The notes: a model not told the origin generated them from the sequence alone. Shown: positions 38,288 to 48,945, counted from the stretch's first letter. The stretch: DNA of 64,000 bases from Acinetobacter baylyi DSM 14961 = CIP 107474 (GCF_000368685.1 NZ_KB849626.1:294476-358475), one strand, 5' to 3'. A program made the numbers and translations.

Positions 38288-38625
38288 AAAACACCTTTTA
38301 TATATGGGAGATAAAATTTATCTCTCTTAATGAAAAGCATATTGCGAAACTTGTCAATTTGTTCACAAAAAAAATCGCATAATTTTTTCAATCGAAGAGA
38401 TAGGGAGAAACGATGTAAACCTACATTTGTATCAAATCTTGAATTAAAGCGCACTATTTTAATGAGAAGTATTTCACAATATGTCTGTTTTTTTATCATA
38501 ATTTGCCTGTTTTTTATACGTGTGTAATTAAAACTAAAAAATAAACTCTTTGTAAGATGAGATTGCAGTGCATGTTGATAATAAAAAAGCGCCTTAAAAG
38601 ACGCTTTAATACTCATTATTTCGGC
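38288..38625. other. Gap between rpoZ and spoT with a minus-strand terminator
   Basis: An imperfect 8-bp stem (AAAGCGCC with GACGCTTT, about 38586-38607) followed on the minus strand by TTTTTTATT ends the gmk-rpoZ unit. The remaining 290 or so bases are AT-rich and should hold a separate spoT promoter. No gene I can support is present. Confidence 0.65.
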
Positions 38626-38907
38626 TTATTGAAATGAAAAACCTTCCAGATTTAAGCTATTTGCAGACAATGCCAGATCAAGTGAAGAGGTTTGATAATC
38701 TTGATCGCGTTGTTTTAAAATATCTTTAGTCACATGACCTTCTGCAATTTCACGAAGTGAAACAACAGTAGGTTTGTCGTTGTCCCACTCTACAGTTGGC
38801 TCAATGCCTTGACGAGCAAGTTGACGCGCGCGCTTGCTTGCCACTAGTACAAGCTCAAAGCGGTTGTCTACATGGTCTAAACAATCTTCAACGGTTACGC
38901 GTGCCAT
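38626..38907 (-). CDS. rpoZ: RNA polymerase omega subunit
   Basis: Assembles with the beta' subunit and forms part of the ppGpp site. The start [20 protein letters not shown] and [14 protein letters not shown] are diagnostic. [11 protein letters not shown] follows. Length 93 residues. It lies 68 bases downstream of gmk, the conserved order. Confidence 0.97.
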   Translation of the reverse strand: MARVTVEDCLDHVDNRFELVLVASKRARQLARQGIEPTVEWDNDKPTVVSLREIAEGHVTKDILKQRDQDYQTSSLDLALSANSLNLEGFSFQ

Positions 38908-38975
38908 ATAAGTTCTCGGTTAAGTAAATCTGACTAGACTGCAAAGTATAAAATGCTTTCAATTTATACTCAAGT

Positions 38976-39599
38976 TTATTCGCTATTTGGTGTGATGAGT
39001 TGTTCGATCAGCTTATGATGACGCTGTACTTGCTGAGCAAGCATTAATCGATTTGCAGTAATCACTGATTCAAGGTCATGAAGCGCCTTATTAAAGTCGT
39101 CATTGATGATAATATAGTCAAAATTGACATATTGTTGCATGTCTTCGACGGCGCAGCTCAAGCGATGTTCAATGACATCAACCGCATCTGTTCCACGGTT
39201 GGATAACCGTTGACGTAAATCGAACTGACTTGGTGGCAAAATAAAAATTTGTTTGGATTCAGGAAAAATACGGCGAACCTGCTGTGCACCTTGCCAATCG
39301 ATTTCTAACAATACATCATGACCTTTTGCCAGTTGTTGTTTTACCGTGGCTTGAGAGGTTCCATAATAATTGCCAAACACTTCGGCATATTCGATAAAAC
39401 CGTTATCTTCAACTTGTGAGAGAAAGTTTTCTTTCGTGGTAAAGTGATAGTGAACACCATCGAGCTCACCAGGTCTTTGGCCTCGCGTAGTATGCGATAC
39501 AGAAACGTGTAAGTTGGTTACACGTTCCAGAAGAGCTTTGACGAGAGAAGTTTTGCCTGTTCCTGATGCAGCAGAAACGACAAACAATAGACCCGACAT
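38976..39599 (-). CDS. gmk: Guanylate kinase
   Basis: Phosphorylates GMP to GDP. The P-loop is VSAASGTGKTSLV near residues 8-20. GMP-binding residues occur in SVSHTTRGQRPGE and DGVHYHF, and the lid includes LSNRGTDAVDVIEHRL. Length 207 residues. Divergent from ispH with a 134-base shared promoter region. Confidence 0.96.
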   Translation of the reverse strand: MSGLLFVVSAASGTGKTSLVKALLERVTNLHVSVSHTTRGQRPGELDGVHYHFTTKENFLSQVEDNGFIEYAEVFGNYYGTSQATVKQQLAKGHDVLLEIDWQGAQQVRRIFPESKQIFILPPSQFDLRQRLSNRGTDAVDVIEHRLSCAVEDMQQYVNFDYIIINDDFNKALHDLESVITANRLMLAQQVQRHHKLIEQLITPNSE

Positions 39600-39733
39600 G
39601 ATATTTTTCCTGATATGATAAAATATCTTGGCTATTGTAGTGTACTACGGGACTAAACTGAATATAGTCCACTATAAAAGTTTGTATAGATGCCAAATTT
39701 GAACGAAATATCTAGCGAATAATTGAGGATTCT

Positions 39734-40684
39734 ATGGAAATTGTGTTGGCAAATCCGCGTGGTTTTTGTGCAGGTGTTGACCGTGCCATAGCAATCGTAA
39801 ATCGCGCGCTCGAATGCTTTAATCCACCCATCTATGTGCGTCATGAAGTGGTACATAATAAGTTCGTGGTCGATGATCTGCGTCAGCGTGGCGCAATTTT
39901 TGTTGATGAACTGGATCAGGTGCCTGACGATTCGATTGTTATTTTTAGCGCACATGGTGTATCTAAAGCTGTTCAGCAAGAAGCAGAGCACCGTGGTTTA
40001 AAAGTATTTGATGCCACTTGTCCGCTGGTCACCAAGGTCCATATTGAAGTGACCAAATATGCACGTGAAGGTACCGAAGCGATTCTCATTGGTCATGAAG
40101 GACATCCAGAAGTTGAAGGTACCATGGGGCAATATGACAAAAGTAAAGGTGGTCATATTTATCTGGTAGAAGATGAGGCTGATGTCGAAGCACTTGCTGT
40201 AAATCACCCAGAGAAATTGGCCTTTGTCACCCAAACCACTTTATCCATTGATGATACAGCAAAAGTTATTGATGCCTTGCGAACCAAGTTCCCCCAAATT
40301 CAGGGACCACGTAAAGACGATATCTGCTATGCCACGCAAAACCGTCAGGATGCAGTGCGTGATCTTGCAAGTCGTTGTGATGTTGTGCTTGTTGTGGGTT
40401 CACCAAATTCATCTAACTCCAATCGTTTACGCGAATTGGCGGAACGTATGGGCAAAGCTGCATATTTGGTCGATAATGCAGATCAGCTTGAACAGCAATG
40501 GTTTGATGGTGTGGCTAAAATTGGTGTAACCGCAGGTGCATCGGCACCAGAAATCTTGATTAAACAAGTGATTCAGCGTTTACAGGACTGGGGTGCAGAA
40601 GCGCCAAAAGAGCTTGATGGTCGTGAAGAAAATATCACGTTTAGTTTGCCTAAAGAATTAAGAATTCAAGTTACGCAAGCGTAA
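39734..40684 (+). CDS. ispH: 4-hydroxy-3-methylbut-2-enyl diphosphate reductase IspH
   Basis: Last step of the MEP isoprenoid pathway, using a 4Fe-4S cluster. The three cluster cysteines are in [25 protein letters not shown] and [25 protein letters not shown] and [13 protein letters not shown] are further signatures. Length 316 residues. It is followed by a strong terminator, so the downstream pilin operon is separately transcribed. Confidence 0.97.
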   Translation: MEIVLANPRGFCAGVDRAIAIVNRALECFNPPIYVRHEVVHNKFVVDDLRQRGAIFVDELDQVPDDSIVIFSAHGVSKAVQQEAEHRGLKVFDATCPLVTKVHIEVTKYAREGTEAILIGHEGHPEVEGTMGQYDKSKGGHIYLVEDEADVEALAVNHPEKLAFVTQTTLSIDDTAKVIDALRTKFPQIQGPRKDDICYATQNRQDAVRDLASRCDVVLVVGSPNSSNSNRLRELAERMGKAAYLVDNADQLEQQWFDGVAKIGVTAGASAPEILIKQVIQRLQDWGAEAPKELDGREENITFSLPKELRIQVTQA

Positions 40685-40705
40685 TGTGATTTTAATAATA
40701 TTCTG

Positions 40706-40736
40706 AAGCGGATGAGTGTCACTCATCCGCTTTTTT
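40706..40736 (+). terminator. Terminator after ispH
   Basis: AAGCGGATGAGTG (40706-40718) and its exact complement CACTCATCCGCTT (40720-40732) form a 13-bp inverted repeat, followed by T. Confidence 0.93.
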
Positions 40737-40810
40737 ATGCACTTAATCTTGATTGTATTGGTTATGTAAAAAAATAAGTTAAGCTAGAATAAGACGGGGA
40801 GTGGAACTTT

Positions 40811-41257
40811 ATGACAAAAATGAACGGATTTACCCTCATAGAATTATTAGTCACCATTGCGGTTATTGCGATATTAGCAACGATTGCAGTGCCGTCTTTT
40901 AACAGTATTTTAAACAATCAGAAACTTAATGCATCTACCCGTGAATTAATGTCCAAGATTGCAGAAGCCAGAACACAAGCGGTGACATTACGTCAAACGA
41001 CGGGGGTCTGTTTAAGTACGGTCAGTGACTGTGCGAGTGCGCTTTCTATCACGACCAATCAGACCAATCGTGTTTATATCGCACAACTTGAAAAGAATGT
41101 CGTCGCGGGTACAGGTTCTGCCACTCAAATTGCTTTTAGAGTAGAGGGCATCCCGATCACCACTGCAAAATTTACCTTAACACGAAATGGTCAATCTCGC
41201 TGTGTGGAAGTAGGGATTACAGGTGATACCTATTATAAAGAAGGAGCCTGTACATGA
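40811..41257 (+). CDS. fimU: GspH/FimT-type minor pseudopilin (FimU/FimT)
   Basis: First gene of the minor-pilin operon. The prepilin site is MTKMNG/FTLIELLVTIAVIAIL. LNASTRELMSKIAEARTQAVTLR is the GspH helix characteristic of FimT/FimU. Length 148 residues. It overlaps pilV by 4 bases. FimU and FimT cannot be separated without comparison; its place directly before pilV-W-X-Y1 favours FimU, a tip-complex subunit. Confidence 0.88.
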   Translation: MTKMNGFTLIELLVTIAVIAILATIAVPSFNSILNNQKLNASTRELMSKIAEARTQAVTLRQTTGVCLSTVSDCASALSITTNQTNRVYIAQLEKNVVAGTGSATQIAFRVEGIPITTAKFTLTRNGQSRCVEVGITGDTYYKEGACT

Positions 41258-41790
41258 GCAAGATGAGAGCACAGCGTGGTGTGGGGATGGTCGAGGTTTT
41301 GGTGGCGCTGCTGTTGCTGGCAATAGGTGTACTTGGATTTACCGCCTTACAATTACGTGCGGTAAGTGCCAGTATGGAGGCGAGTAATCAGGTTCTGGCT
41401 TTGAATTTGGCGCGTGATCTGACTGAACGTATGCGAGCTAATCCTCAAGCTACTCAATGTAAGCTTTATCATACCGAAGGTGCATTGGCTAAAGATACTA
41501 AAGCCTATACCAAAGCATCAAATTGTTCGGGTTCTGTGAGCACTCAAGCCACGGCTCAGGCAAATAGTGATCTTTTATTTATCTATAATCAGGCTAATAC
41601 TTTAGGTATGGCGGTAATTATTAACACCTGTCCAAATGCCACAAATGCAGGCAATAATTTGGGGCGACAGTGTGTTTATATTGCTTGGGATAAAACTGCA
41701 CAGAACTTTACCAACTCTGACACCTGTTACAAAAGTGGTGGAAGTAGTTATGAGCGAAATACAACGTGTTTGTTTCTGGAGGCGTACTAA
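41254..41790 (+). CDS. pilV: Type IV pilus minor pilin PilV
   Basis: Minor pilin of the priming/tip complex. The prepilin segment is QRGVGMVEVLVALLLLAIGVLGF; Gly precedes the cleavage site and the usual Glu at position 5 is kept (MVEV). The LALNLARDLTERMRANP helix is typical of PilV. It overlaps fimU and abuts pilW (TAAATG). Length 178 residues. Confidence 0.92.
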   Translation: MSKMRAQRGVGMVEVLVALLLLAIGVLGFTALQLRAVSASMEASNQVLALNLARDLTERMRANPQATQCKLYHTEGALAKDTKAYTKASNCSGSVSTQATAQANSDLLFIYNQANTLGMAVIINTCPNATNAGNNLGRQCVYIAWDKTAQNFTNSDTCYKSGGSSYERNTTCLFLEAY

Positions 41791-42759
41791 ATGAAAATCT
41801 CTCGCCATTCAGGATTTACGCTAGTTGAACTCATGGTGGCCATTACATTGGGTTTGCTTGTTACAGCCGCTGCAATTCAGCTCTATATCACAGGGATCAC
41901 CAGTTACAATGTGCAAAAAGCGATGTCTAGCATTCAGGACAGTGCAAGCTTTGGAGTCAATTATATTTTAGATGATGTACGTAGAGCCAATTTAAGTGCA
42001 CCGTCTGCATATATGAATGATCAACAGCCCAATTCAGGATTAATCCTGACGAGCAGTAATGTAAGTGAATTAAAAGACAATAAACCCTTACTCACCTTAA
42101 ATGATGCTTATCTTACTAAATCTGCTGTAGGTGATGGAAACGTGTCACAGAAAAGTGATCAATTAACTATTCGCTATCAGGCAGTTGAGCCGGGCTATGA
42201 TTGTACAGGTAAGACATTGCCTGCGAATACCTATGTAGTTCAACGGTATTTCATAGGAAGTGATAAAGCCTTGCGATGTGTTTCAGATCAGTACCAACAG
42301 ACTGGAAATACTATTACGGGAATGGATAATAAAACAAAAACGACATTGGATCTTTCGGGAAATGGTCAGATTATTATTCCAAATGTTGATTATATGCGCG
42401 TTCAACTTGGATATGTTAAAGGTGCATTGAACAATCCAACTGCCATGAGTTATGTCTCAATTGGTGATTATTTGGATACCAATAAAACATCAGCAGTCAA
42501 AAAAAATATTAATGGAATTCAGCAATCTATTAAGCCAAATATTAATGTGATTCAGATTGGATTATTGGTGCAATCCAATGAAACTGCTGGAAATGACAGC
42601 ATTGTTCGGAATCGTAATAAACAGGCGTTCGATGTCTTGGGGCAATCTGTCACACTCAATGAAAAAAATCAGGATACCCGATTGCGCCAAGTAGTTACGC
42701 AAACTATTTCCTTAAGAAATGCGATGGGATGGGTTGAAGAGGGGTATGTAACGCCATGA
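41791..42759 (+). CDS. pilW: Type IV pilus minor pilin PilW
   Basis: Large minor pilin (322 residues). The prepilin site is HSG/FTLVELMVAITLGLLVTAAAIQLY. The remainder is a long globular domain with a late, typical PilW ending (RQVVTQTISLRNAMG). It starts right after the pilV stop and overlaps pilX by 4 bases, implying translational coupling. Confidence 0.93.
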   Translation: MKISRHSGFTLVELMVAITLGLLVTAAAIQLYITGITSYNVQKAMSSIQDSASFGVNYILDDVRRANLSAPSAYMNDQQPNSGLILTSSNVSELKDNKPLLTLNDAYLTKSAVGDGNVSQKSDQLTIRYQAVEPGYDCTGKTLPANTYVVQRYFIGSDKALRCVSDQYQQTGNTITGMDNKTKTTLDLSGNGQIIIPNVDYMRVQLGYVKGALNNPTAMSYVSIGDYLDTNKTSAVKKNINGIQQSIKPNINVIQIGLLVQSNETAGNDSIVRNRNKQAFDVLGQSVTLNEKNQDTRLRQVVTQTISLRNAMGWVEEGYVTP

Positions 42760-43424
42760 AAAAACAACAACAAGGTGCGACCCTCATCATCGTATTGATG
42801 ATTCTCTTACTGATTATGGTGGTGGGTACTTTAGCGATTCGGCAAAGTATCAGTTCATTAAAAATGGTATCGAATAATCAGATACAGGCATTATTGTTGC
42901 AAAACTCAGATGCTGCATTAATGTATTTTCAAAACCCCGTCAATACTACAACGCTTGCTGCACCAGATGGTGTAGTTAACTATTTTCGTAATAACAGCAA
43001 CAATACGCAGGAACTAGTCACTTGCTTCAACAAGACAGATCCATTTCGTTTGGTCAGAATGGGAACAGTGAATAGTTCAGGTAAGGTAGACAATCAGGCT
43101 TCTTGTAAAAGTACAGATGCGTCAGGTGGTCGTAATCAGGTCGTGACACAGGTTTATATTACAAAAGTCTCATCTACAAATAACCAGCCATTTGCAGATC
43201 TGGCACGTGGTACGGATATCACAACAGCTAAAACAGAAAGTAGTGTGCGGTTACGCTTAACCTCTGTATCAGTGCTAACGGGATTTATATCTTCGGACGA
43301 TTTAGCCAATTGTTTAAATAAAAGTTCTGCAAATGCGGTGTCCTGCTTAAGTGAGCAGCAAGCTTTATATAATTCGCAAGTTGCAGAATATCGTTTCTTG
43401 TCAGATTTTGAACCACCACAATAA
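42756..43424 (+). CDS. pilX: Type IV pilus minor pilin PilX
   Basis: Minor pilin of the initiation complex (222 residues). The N-terminus, QQQGATLIIVLMILLLIMVVG, has the prepilin-like helix with Ala at the mature +1 position and lacks the classical Glu5, as PilX proteins and GspK-like subunits often do. ALLLQNSDAALMYFQN is a family-like segment. It overlaps pilW by 4 bases and is followed 16 bases later by pilY1. Confidence 0.92.
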   Translation: MKKQQQGATLIIVLMILLLIMVVGTLAIRQSISSLKMVSNNQIQALLLQNSDAALMYFQNPVNTTTLAAPDGVVNYFRNNSNNTQELVTCFNKTDPFRLVRMGTVNSSGKVDNQASCKSTDASGGRNQVVTQVYITKVSSTNNQPFADLARGTDITTAKTESSVRLRLTSVSVLTGFISSDDLANCLNKSSANAVSCLSEQQALYNSQVAEYRFLSDFEPPQ

Positions 43425-43440
43425 TAAAGGGAGAATAACA

Positions 43441-46400
43441 ATGAAAAAATCGATATACACTCAGTATCTCAACTCTCTTTATTTGGTCTTGCAGCATAAG
43501 TTCAGTATTTTCAGTATTTCAGTATTTAGCTGTATGCTAATCATGACTTCTGTTGTGCAGGCAAGCGATGTAGAGGTTTACCAGCAGGGAGCGCAGTTTG
43601 ATAAACGACTGATGCTTATGGTCGATCAGTCGCGAAGCATGGGAGGAGCTGGAGCACTTGATCTATTAAAAGAATATCCAATTTGTGTGGGCAAAGGGGT
43701 ATCCAATGTTTTGGGCTCTGGTGGCGGGTTAGGCATACTCGGCGACAAAGACGCGCTGGAATTGGTGACCGATACAGTAGGTGCGGTCGATCAGGTTGTT
43801 TTACAAGGCTTACTGGGTGGAAGTCTTGATCCGCTTTTAAAAATCACTACTGAATCACCCAGTAGTAAATATAACTATGCACGTAATTACTGTACTGTTG
43901 TTACAACCGATTTGGTAGTGAAAACATTAGATGGTTTATTAAAACCTTTACTTGGGGCAACAGGGTTAGATGCAAAAAGTTATATTGAAAATACTTGCGA
44001 CTTTCAGGCGAATATCCAATTATTAAACAGTGTTTCTGTTGTAGGCGTTTATCGTTGCTATGATAAATTGTCCCGTGTAAAAAATGCTTTGACAGATGTG
44101 TTGCTGGGGAATGATAAAACTGGCTTAAAACCTTTGCCAGATAATGTCAGTGTTGGATTATCAGCGATGCCTGTAGATATCATGACTAAAGATCGAGCAG
44201 GTCGGATTCTGGCACCAGCATGTAAGTTATCTACAACAAAAGCCAGCGATACATCAAATCAATGTTTTGAAAAGGGATATGCGGGTTCGGCAACGACCTA
44301 TCGTGGTTATTTAGTGGAAAAAGTTGCTAATGGTATTCAATCTAAAGGTGAATTTAATCTTCAGAATATATTGTTGATTGTTCCCAAGCTAGTTGCTGCA
44401 TTGGTAGGGGATGTATTCAACAAGCTAATAGGAATTCTTACCAATCCAATTCGAGGGTTAACAGATCTTCTTGAATTTGAAAACACAGCAAATGTTATTA
44501 ATGACTTGTTAAAAACACTGGGTTTATCTGGGAATATTCCAACAGCAAGTACCTACGCAGAAACGGGGGCGTACCTGCTTGGAACATCGACCAAGGGTAC
44601 AGGCGCTAGACAAATAGCAATGAGAATTATTCCAGTAAAAATTCTATTTATTCCGCTGTTAGGCTGGTACGATTATAAATGTGATAAATATGGAAAAGAC
44701 AGCTGGCAAGCTGATGGTGTGACGTGTAAGGATGATGCCTGGCAGTATAAGCTTGGTGGAATATCAACAACCAATCTTATACAGGTAAATGATGATCTGG
44801 TCAGCTCCCTTATCAGTGATGGTGTGGTGGGGGGACTCTTAAATGGTGTGGTTGGTAACATCTTGGGAATCAAGGTCTCAGAGAAACATCTTTACTATGG
44901 CTATGATTCACAAGCCGATATTGAATATAGTGGTTTTAATTATCGAGATAATTCTGTTCCAACCAGAAATAATAATCAGTTTTATCAGGCACCAGCAAAT
45001 CAGCCACAATGTAATGCCAGCGGAATTATGGTGATTACTGGAGGTGTTCCAAATATTACCCCAACTACAACGGATGTTTTACTACAACCATCAGGTAAAG
45101 AAGGTTTGGGAACAAAAAATGCAATAGAGCGTTTAATGGGACGTTCATTGGATACCCAAGCAACAGATCTTTCCAGATTGGATCTGCAAAGTGTCTTTCA
45201 ATGCGATGAGAGTGCTGGTTTAAAATCTACAACTCTCAGTAGTCGCGATTATGCTACATGGAGTTGTATTGGAAATTACAGCAAAAAATTGCTGGATAAA
45301 AATGTGTCCACTGGCGTGATTGGAGTGGGGCGGGAGTTTATTACCATTCCGAGCACAAAAGATTCTGCACAACTTGAAGCATCAATGAGTAACTTGAATA
45401 ATTCACTATTAGGACAGACTGTTCCTAATCTAGTTAAAGATACTTTGAATGTGCTTTTGGGTGGACCATTGGTGAATGGATTGACTAACTTACTTGGAAA
45501 TTTATTTCCAACAGATGCAGAAGATGTTAAAAATTTGGCACGTTGGGGTGTGCTGGGCAAGGGTGGATGGTACAACTCTGCAAGTTCAGAGAATATTGCG
45601 AATAGTGTTTATTCATTTTACTCAGATTTAGGGGTTACGAAACGAGAGACTTTCTTGGGAGCACCAGTAATTCCAACAGATCCTTTAACACCATACAATT
45701 TAAATAATTACGTTTTTCAAAATATGTTTGTTCCAGATGATAAACAAACATGGTTTGGTAACGTTAAAAAATATATGACAGATACTGGTGAAACAATCCA
45801 GACTAAAACTTTTCAAGATGTCTGGAGTAATCAGAATATTGATCAGACTAATATTTTGAGTGGTGGCGTGATTGATAAATTACCTATTGCTTCTGGCAAC
45901 AACGCATCTACGCGTCAGCTTTATATCAATCGGACTTGTGATACAAAAGCCAAAAAATACGATGTCTCTAATGCGATTAGTGCAGTTGGTAATAATTACT
46001 ATACTCAGCTCTGTGCAGGCCAGACTACGGATCCGCGCCGTAATGATCTGATGAATCTGTTGGGCTACCAGATTCAAAGTGTCAATAATCAGGAAACTTT
46101 AGTTGCCAAGCCTGAGTACCGCAAGATTGGTATGGTTTTACATTCAACACCTATCAAAATCACACAGTCTGCCACAGTTAAGGATGATGGTTCTTTGACA
46201 CGAGATGACTATCTTGTATTCGGTTCAGCAGAAGGTCTATTACACGTTGTAAATGCAGATACAGGCGTAGAAAAGCTAGCATTTTTACCAAATGAAATGC
46301 TGGAAAATTCTAAACAACGTAAAGCATTTACAGGCAATGGTCTTGAAGGCCATGATAGTTTTAGTAACATGCAATATGGTGTAGATGGGCCATGGACTGC

Positions 46401-47793
46401 CTATACCGAATATGTCTGGAATAGCAAAGACAATAAATTAACTGTAGGTAAATCTACTACTGATGCTGTTTGTATTAAAGATGGTGTATTTACAGGAGCA
46501 TGTGGAAAACAATATCTTTATGGTGGTTTGCGTATGGGAGGGCGTAGTTATTATGCGCTTGATCTGAATGATCTTGCTGCACCAAAACTCAAATTCTATA
46601 TCGATCCAGCAAGTGGTCGGGTTTATTCCGATGCCTATCCTGGTGGCAAAAGTTTTGATGCAATTAAAAATATGGGACAAAGTTGGTCAAAACCGACCAT
46701 TGCTTGGATTAACTGGCAAGGCAAACGTAAGTTGGTTATGTTTGTAGGTGGTGGCTACGACGCTGGCGGTACAGATGGCAATAGTAATAACGGTGGCTAT
46801 GAACTTGCGAATTATAATCAGACCAATAAGCGTGGTGCAGGCGTTTACATGTTTGATGCCGAAAATGGTGATTTGCTTTGGTGGGCAAATAATTTGGCAA
46901 CGACATCAAATGACGTTTCGAATAGTGCCTTAAATACAAATATGCAATTCAGTGTTGTCGGTAGAATCAATACAGTAGATCGAGATGGAGATGGTTTAAT
47001 AGATCATCTTTACTTTGGTGATTTGGGGGGGCAGTTATGGCGAGTCGATATTAATAATCGTGTAGATGCCAAGCAGTTTGCTTCGGCTGCGCTTCTTCTC
47101 GATTTACAATCTAACAGACCTACAGATCTTAAAGATACAAATGTCCGTTTCTATGAAGCACCTGTATTTAGTATTTATGGTTATGGTAGTGAGTCGCTTG
47201 CAGTTTTGAGCATTGCTTCAAGCAATCGTAGTTTGCCAATTAGTGATAAAAGTGCGGGTGCTATTTTTAATATCTTTGACAAGGATGTAACTCAAGTCAG
47301 TTTCACCACACGGGATACCTATACAGATAATAAAAATCTGGTTGCATATTCTCAATTACCTAAATGGGGGGCTTTGACCAATGAAAATAAACCGCAATAT
47401 GGTTGGTATGTGAAACTCATTGATCAGCAAAAAGTAATGGATGAAACAGCAGTAATCAATAAGAGTTTGTATGTCAGTATCTATGATCCGATTGCTCAGG
47501 ATGGGCGTGTTGCAGATTGCTCAATTGGTATACAAGGCTTAAGTAGCATCCGTCGTTATTGTTTACCTTATGGCGTATGTGAAAAACAGACCGATTTATC
47601 AGGAATGCTAAAACTCGGAAAAGGGATTTTACCTGTAACAATTGGCTCAGGCTCAACGGATAATAAATCGACGAGACAATTGATCGGTGGATTTAGCAAA
47701 GACGAGCGTACCAACGCTGCCAACGTACTTGGGCAAAATACCCTACGCCGTCAGATCGTACCATTAAAATGGTATGAGCAAAGCACCCCTTAA
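43441..47793 (+). CDS. pilY1: Type IV pilus tip adhesin/assembly factor PilY1
   Basis: Large secreted tip protein (1450 residues). I chose the ATG at 43441 (AAAGGGAG upstream) rather than the open frame from 43351 inside pilX. A signal segment ends in VVQASDVEV. Next is a von Willebrand-like region whose first metal-binding motif D-x-S-x-S reads MVDQSRSMGG. The C-terminal beta-propeller (from about residue 880) contains a calcium loop DRDGDGLID at residues 1180-1188, like the one controlling retraction in P. aeruginosa PilY1. The centre is long and poorly conserved. Confidence 0.93.
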   Translation: MKKSIYTQYLNSLYLVLQHKFSIFSISVFSCMLIMTSVVQASDVEVYQQGAQFDKRLMLMVDQSRSMGGAGALDLLKEYPICVGKGVSNVLGSGGGLGILGDKDALELVTDTVGAVDQVVLQGLLGGSLDPLLKITTESPSSKYNYARNYCTVVTTDLVVKTLDGLLKPLLGATGLDAKSYIENTCDFQANIQLLNSVSVVGVYRCYDKLSRVKNALTDVLLGNDKTGLKPLPDNVSVGLSAMPVDIMTKDRAGRILAPACKLSTTKASDTSNQCFEKGYAGSATTYRGYLVEKVANGIQSKGEFNLQNILLIVPKLVAALVGDVFNKLIGILTNPIRGLTDLLEFENTANVINDLLKTLGLSGNIPTASTYAETGAYLLGTSTKGTGARQIAMRIIPVKILFIPLLGWYDYKCDKYGKDSWQADGVTCKDDAWQYKLGGISTTNLIQVNDDLVSSLISDGVVGGLLNGVVGNILGIKVSEKHLYYGYDSQADIEYSGFNYRDNSVPTRNNNQFYQAPANQPQCNASGIMVITGGVPNITPTTTDVLLQPSGKEGLGTKNAIERLMGRSLDTQATDLSRLDLQSVFQCDESAGLKSTTLSSRDYATWSCIGNYSKKLLDKNVSTGVIGVGREFITIPSTKDSAQLEASMSNLNNSLLGQTVPNLVKDTLNVLLGGPLVNGLTNLLGNLFPTDAEDVKNLARWGVLGKGGWYNSASSENIANSVYSFYSDLGVTKRETFLGAPVIPTDPLTPYNLNNYVFQNMFVPDDKQTWFGNVKKYMTDTGETIQTKTFQDVWSNQNIDQTNILSGGVIDKLPIASGNNASTRQLYINRTCDTKAKKYDVSNAISAVGNNYYTQLCAGQTTDPRRNDLMNLLGYQIQSVNNQETLVAKPEYRKIGMVLHSTPIKITQSATVKDDGSLTRDDYLVFGSAEGLLHVVNADTGVEKLAFLPNEMLENSKQRKAFTGNGLEGHDSFSNMQYGVDGPWTAYTEYVWNSKDNKLTVGKSTTDAVCIKDGVFTGACGKQYLYGGLRMGGRSYYALDLNDLAAPKLKFYIDPASGRVYSDAYPGGKSFDAIKNMGQSWSKPTIAWINWQGKRKLVMFVGGGYDAGGTDGNSNNGGYELANYNQTNKRGAGVYMFDAENGDLLWWANNLATTSNDVSNSALNTNMQFSVVGRINTVDRDGDGLIDHLYFGDLGGQLWRVDINNRVDAKQFASAALLLDLQSNRPTDLKDTNVRFYEAPVFSIYGYGSESLAVLSIASSNRSLPISDKSAGAIFNIFDKDVTQVSFTTRDTYTDNKNLVAYSQLPKWGALTNENKPQYGWYVKLIDQQKVMDETAVINKSLYVSIYDPIAQDGRVADCSIGIQGLSSIRRYCLPYGVCEKQTDLSGMLKLGKGILPVTIGSGSTDNKSTRQLIGGFSKDERTNAANVLGQNTLRRQIVPLKWYEQSTP

Positions 47794-47854
47794 TCTGAAA
47801 ATCGCCATACTGAATGATGATTTGGTATGGCGTTAATGCTCAATGGAGAACATA

Positions 47855-48364
47855 ATGCAGCATCACAGACAGGGTTTTACGCTGATTGAATTGATGGTCG
47901 TAGTTGTGATTATTGCAATTTTTGCTGCCATTGCGATTCCTAGCTATCAGGAATATATACGTCGTTCAAATCTAGCAATGGCTCAACAGGAAATGCAAAA
48001 ACTAGCAGAACAGCTTGAGCGTTATCGCTCTAGAAATTTTTCCTATAAAGGGTTTGATGCAACGTATTTATATCAAGATAAAAGTGGTCAAACCCTTGCA
48101 AAATTTGATAGTACAAAACAGATTGTACAGCTACCATTAGATACATCAAATACAAAGTATACTTTGGCTGTTGTAGATACAACAACCAATAATCCGTTAC
48201 TAACTTCAGCAAATGCTATTGGACAGGGCTGGGCGATTAAGGCAATGAGTGCAGATAATAATAATTATTCATTATTGCTCACAAATACAGGATTTAGCTG
48301 TAAAAATAAAACATGGGCTAATATTAGTTCAAGCTCCTGTGGTACAGGCTCGGAGAGTTGGTAA
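47855..48364 (+). CDS. pilE: Type IV minor pilin PilE
   Basis: Pilin-like protein (169 residues) with prepilin site [37 protein letters not shown]. The ATG at 47855 is preferred over 47843 because GGAG lies 7 bases upstream of it. The body has [20 protein letters not shown] as the helix and two C-terminal cysteines (FSCKNKTW and SSCG). It ends one base into the next pilin gene. It is the PilE of the tip complex or a related ComF/ComE pilin. Confidence 0.88.
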   Translation: MQHHRQGFTLIELMVVVVIIAIFAAIAIPSYQEYIRRSNLAMAQQEMQKLAEQLERYRSRNFSYKGFDATYLYQDKSGQTLAKFDSTKQIVQLPLDTSNTKYTLAVVDTTTNNPLLTSANAIGQGWAIKAMSADNNNYSLLLTNTGFSCKNKTWANISSSSCGTGSESW

Positions 48365-48798
48365 TGAGAGTAAGACATGGCTTTACATTGATTGAACTCA
48401 TGATTGTAGTTGCTATTATTGGAATTTTAGCAGCAATTGCTTATCCCTCTTATCAAAACTATAAAATTAGAGTGAATCGTAGCGATGTACAGTCTGAGCT
48501 GATTCGGGTTTCACAGCAATTGCAAAGTTATAAAATGGTGAATCATGGTTATGCCAATGCTTCACTTGCTGGACTTGGCAATGCAGCCAGTTATCCTGTA
48601 ACTGGCACAGCATTTTACACACTAAATTTGGCGGTAGATTCAGATAATCAGGGATATGTACTCACAGCAACACCTATATCGAGCACAATGCAAGCTGGTA
48701 ATGGCATTATCTGTCTGAATCAGGATGGGCAAAAATTTTGGAGCAAAGCCGCAACGGCATGTAGCCTGAGTAGCAACTCGACTTGGGATGGGCGTTAA
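48364..48798 (+). CDS. Second PilE-like minor pilin
   Basis: A further pilin (144 residues), prepilin site [35 protein letters not shown]. The ATG at 48364 follows CGGAGAG, and TAATG couples it to the previous gene; a TTG at 48358 would add two residues. It is similar in layout to the preceding pilE, and the pair probably arose by duplication. Two late cysteines (IICLNQDGQ and ATACSL) match a D-loop. Confidence 0.88.
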   Translation: MRVRHGFTLIELMIVVAIIGILAAIAYPSYQNYKIRVNRSDVQSELIRVSQQLQSYKMVNHGYANASLAGLGNAASYPVTGTAFYTLNLAVDSDNQGYVLTATPISSTMQAGNGIICLNQDGQKFWSKAATACSLSSNSTWDGR

Positions 48799-48945
48799 AT
48801 GCAAATTCAAAACTGTGGATAAGCCAAAATTTAATCTTTCATTCACTTTAAATTTGACGTAGAATATCGCCCTCTATGAAAGGGGTTTGAAGTGTTGCCG
48901 GTGGTCGGCGCAGGGATAATCCGTAAGAATTATAAGGCTTTTATC

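Noticed and set aside
38330..38527. 65-codon plus-strand open frame between rpoZ and spoT
   Set aside because: AT-rich, without a ribosome site or protein-like composition; it lies antisense to the likely spoT promoter and leader.
43351..43440. N-terminal extension of PilY1 from an upstream in-frame start
   Set aside because: It lies inside pilX and before a strong ribosome binding site; the ATG at 43441 begins the protein with a plausible export signal.
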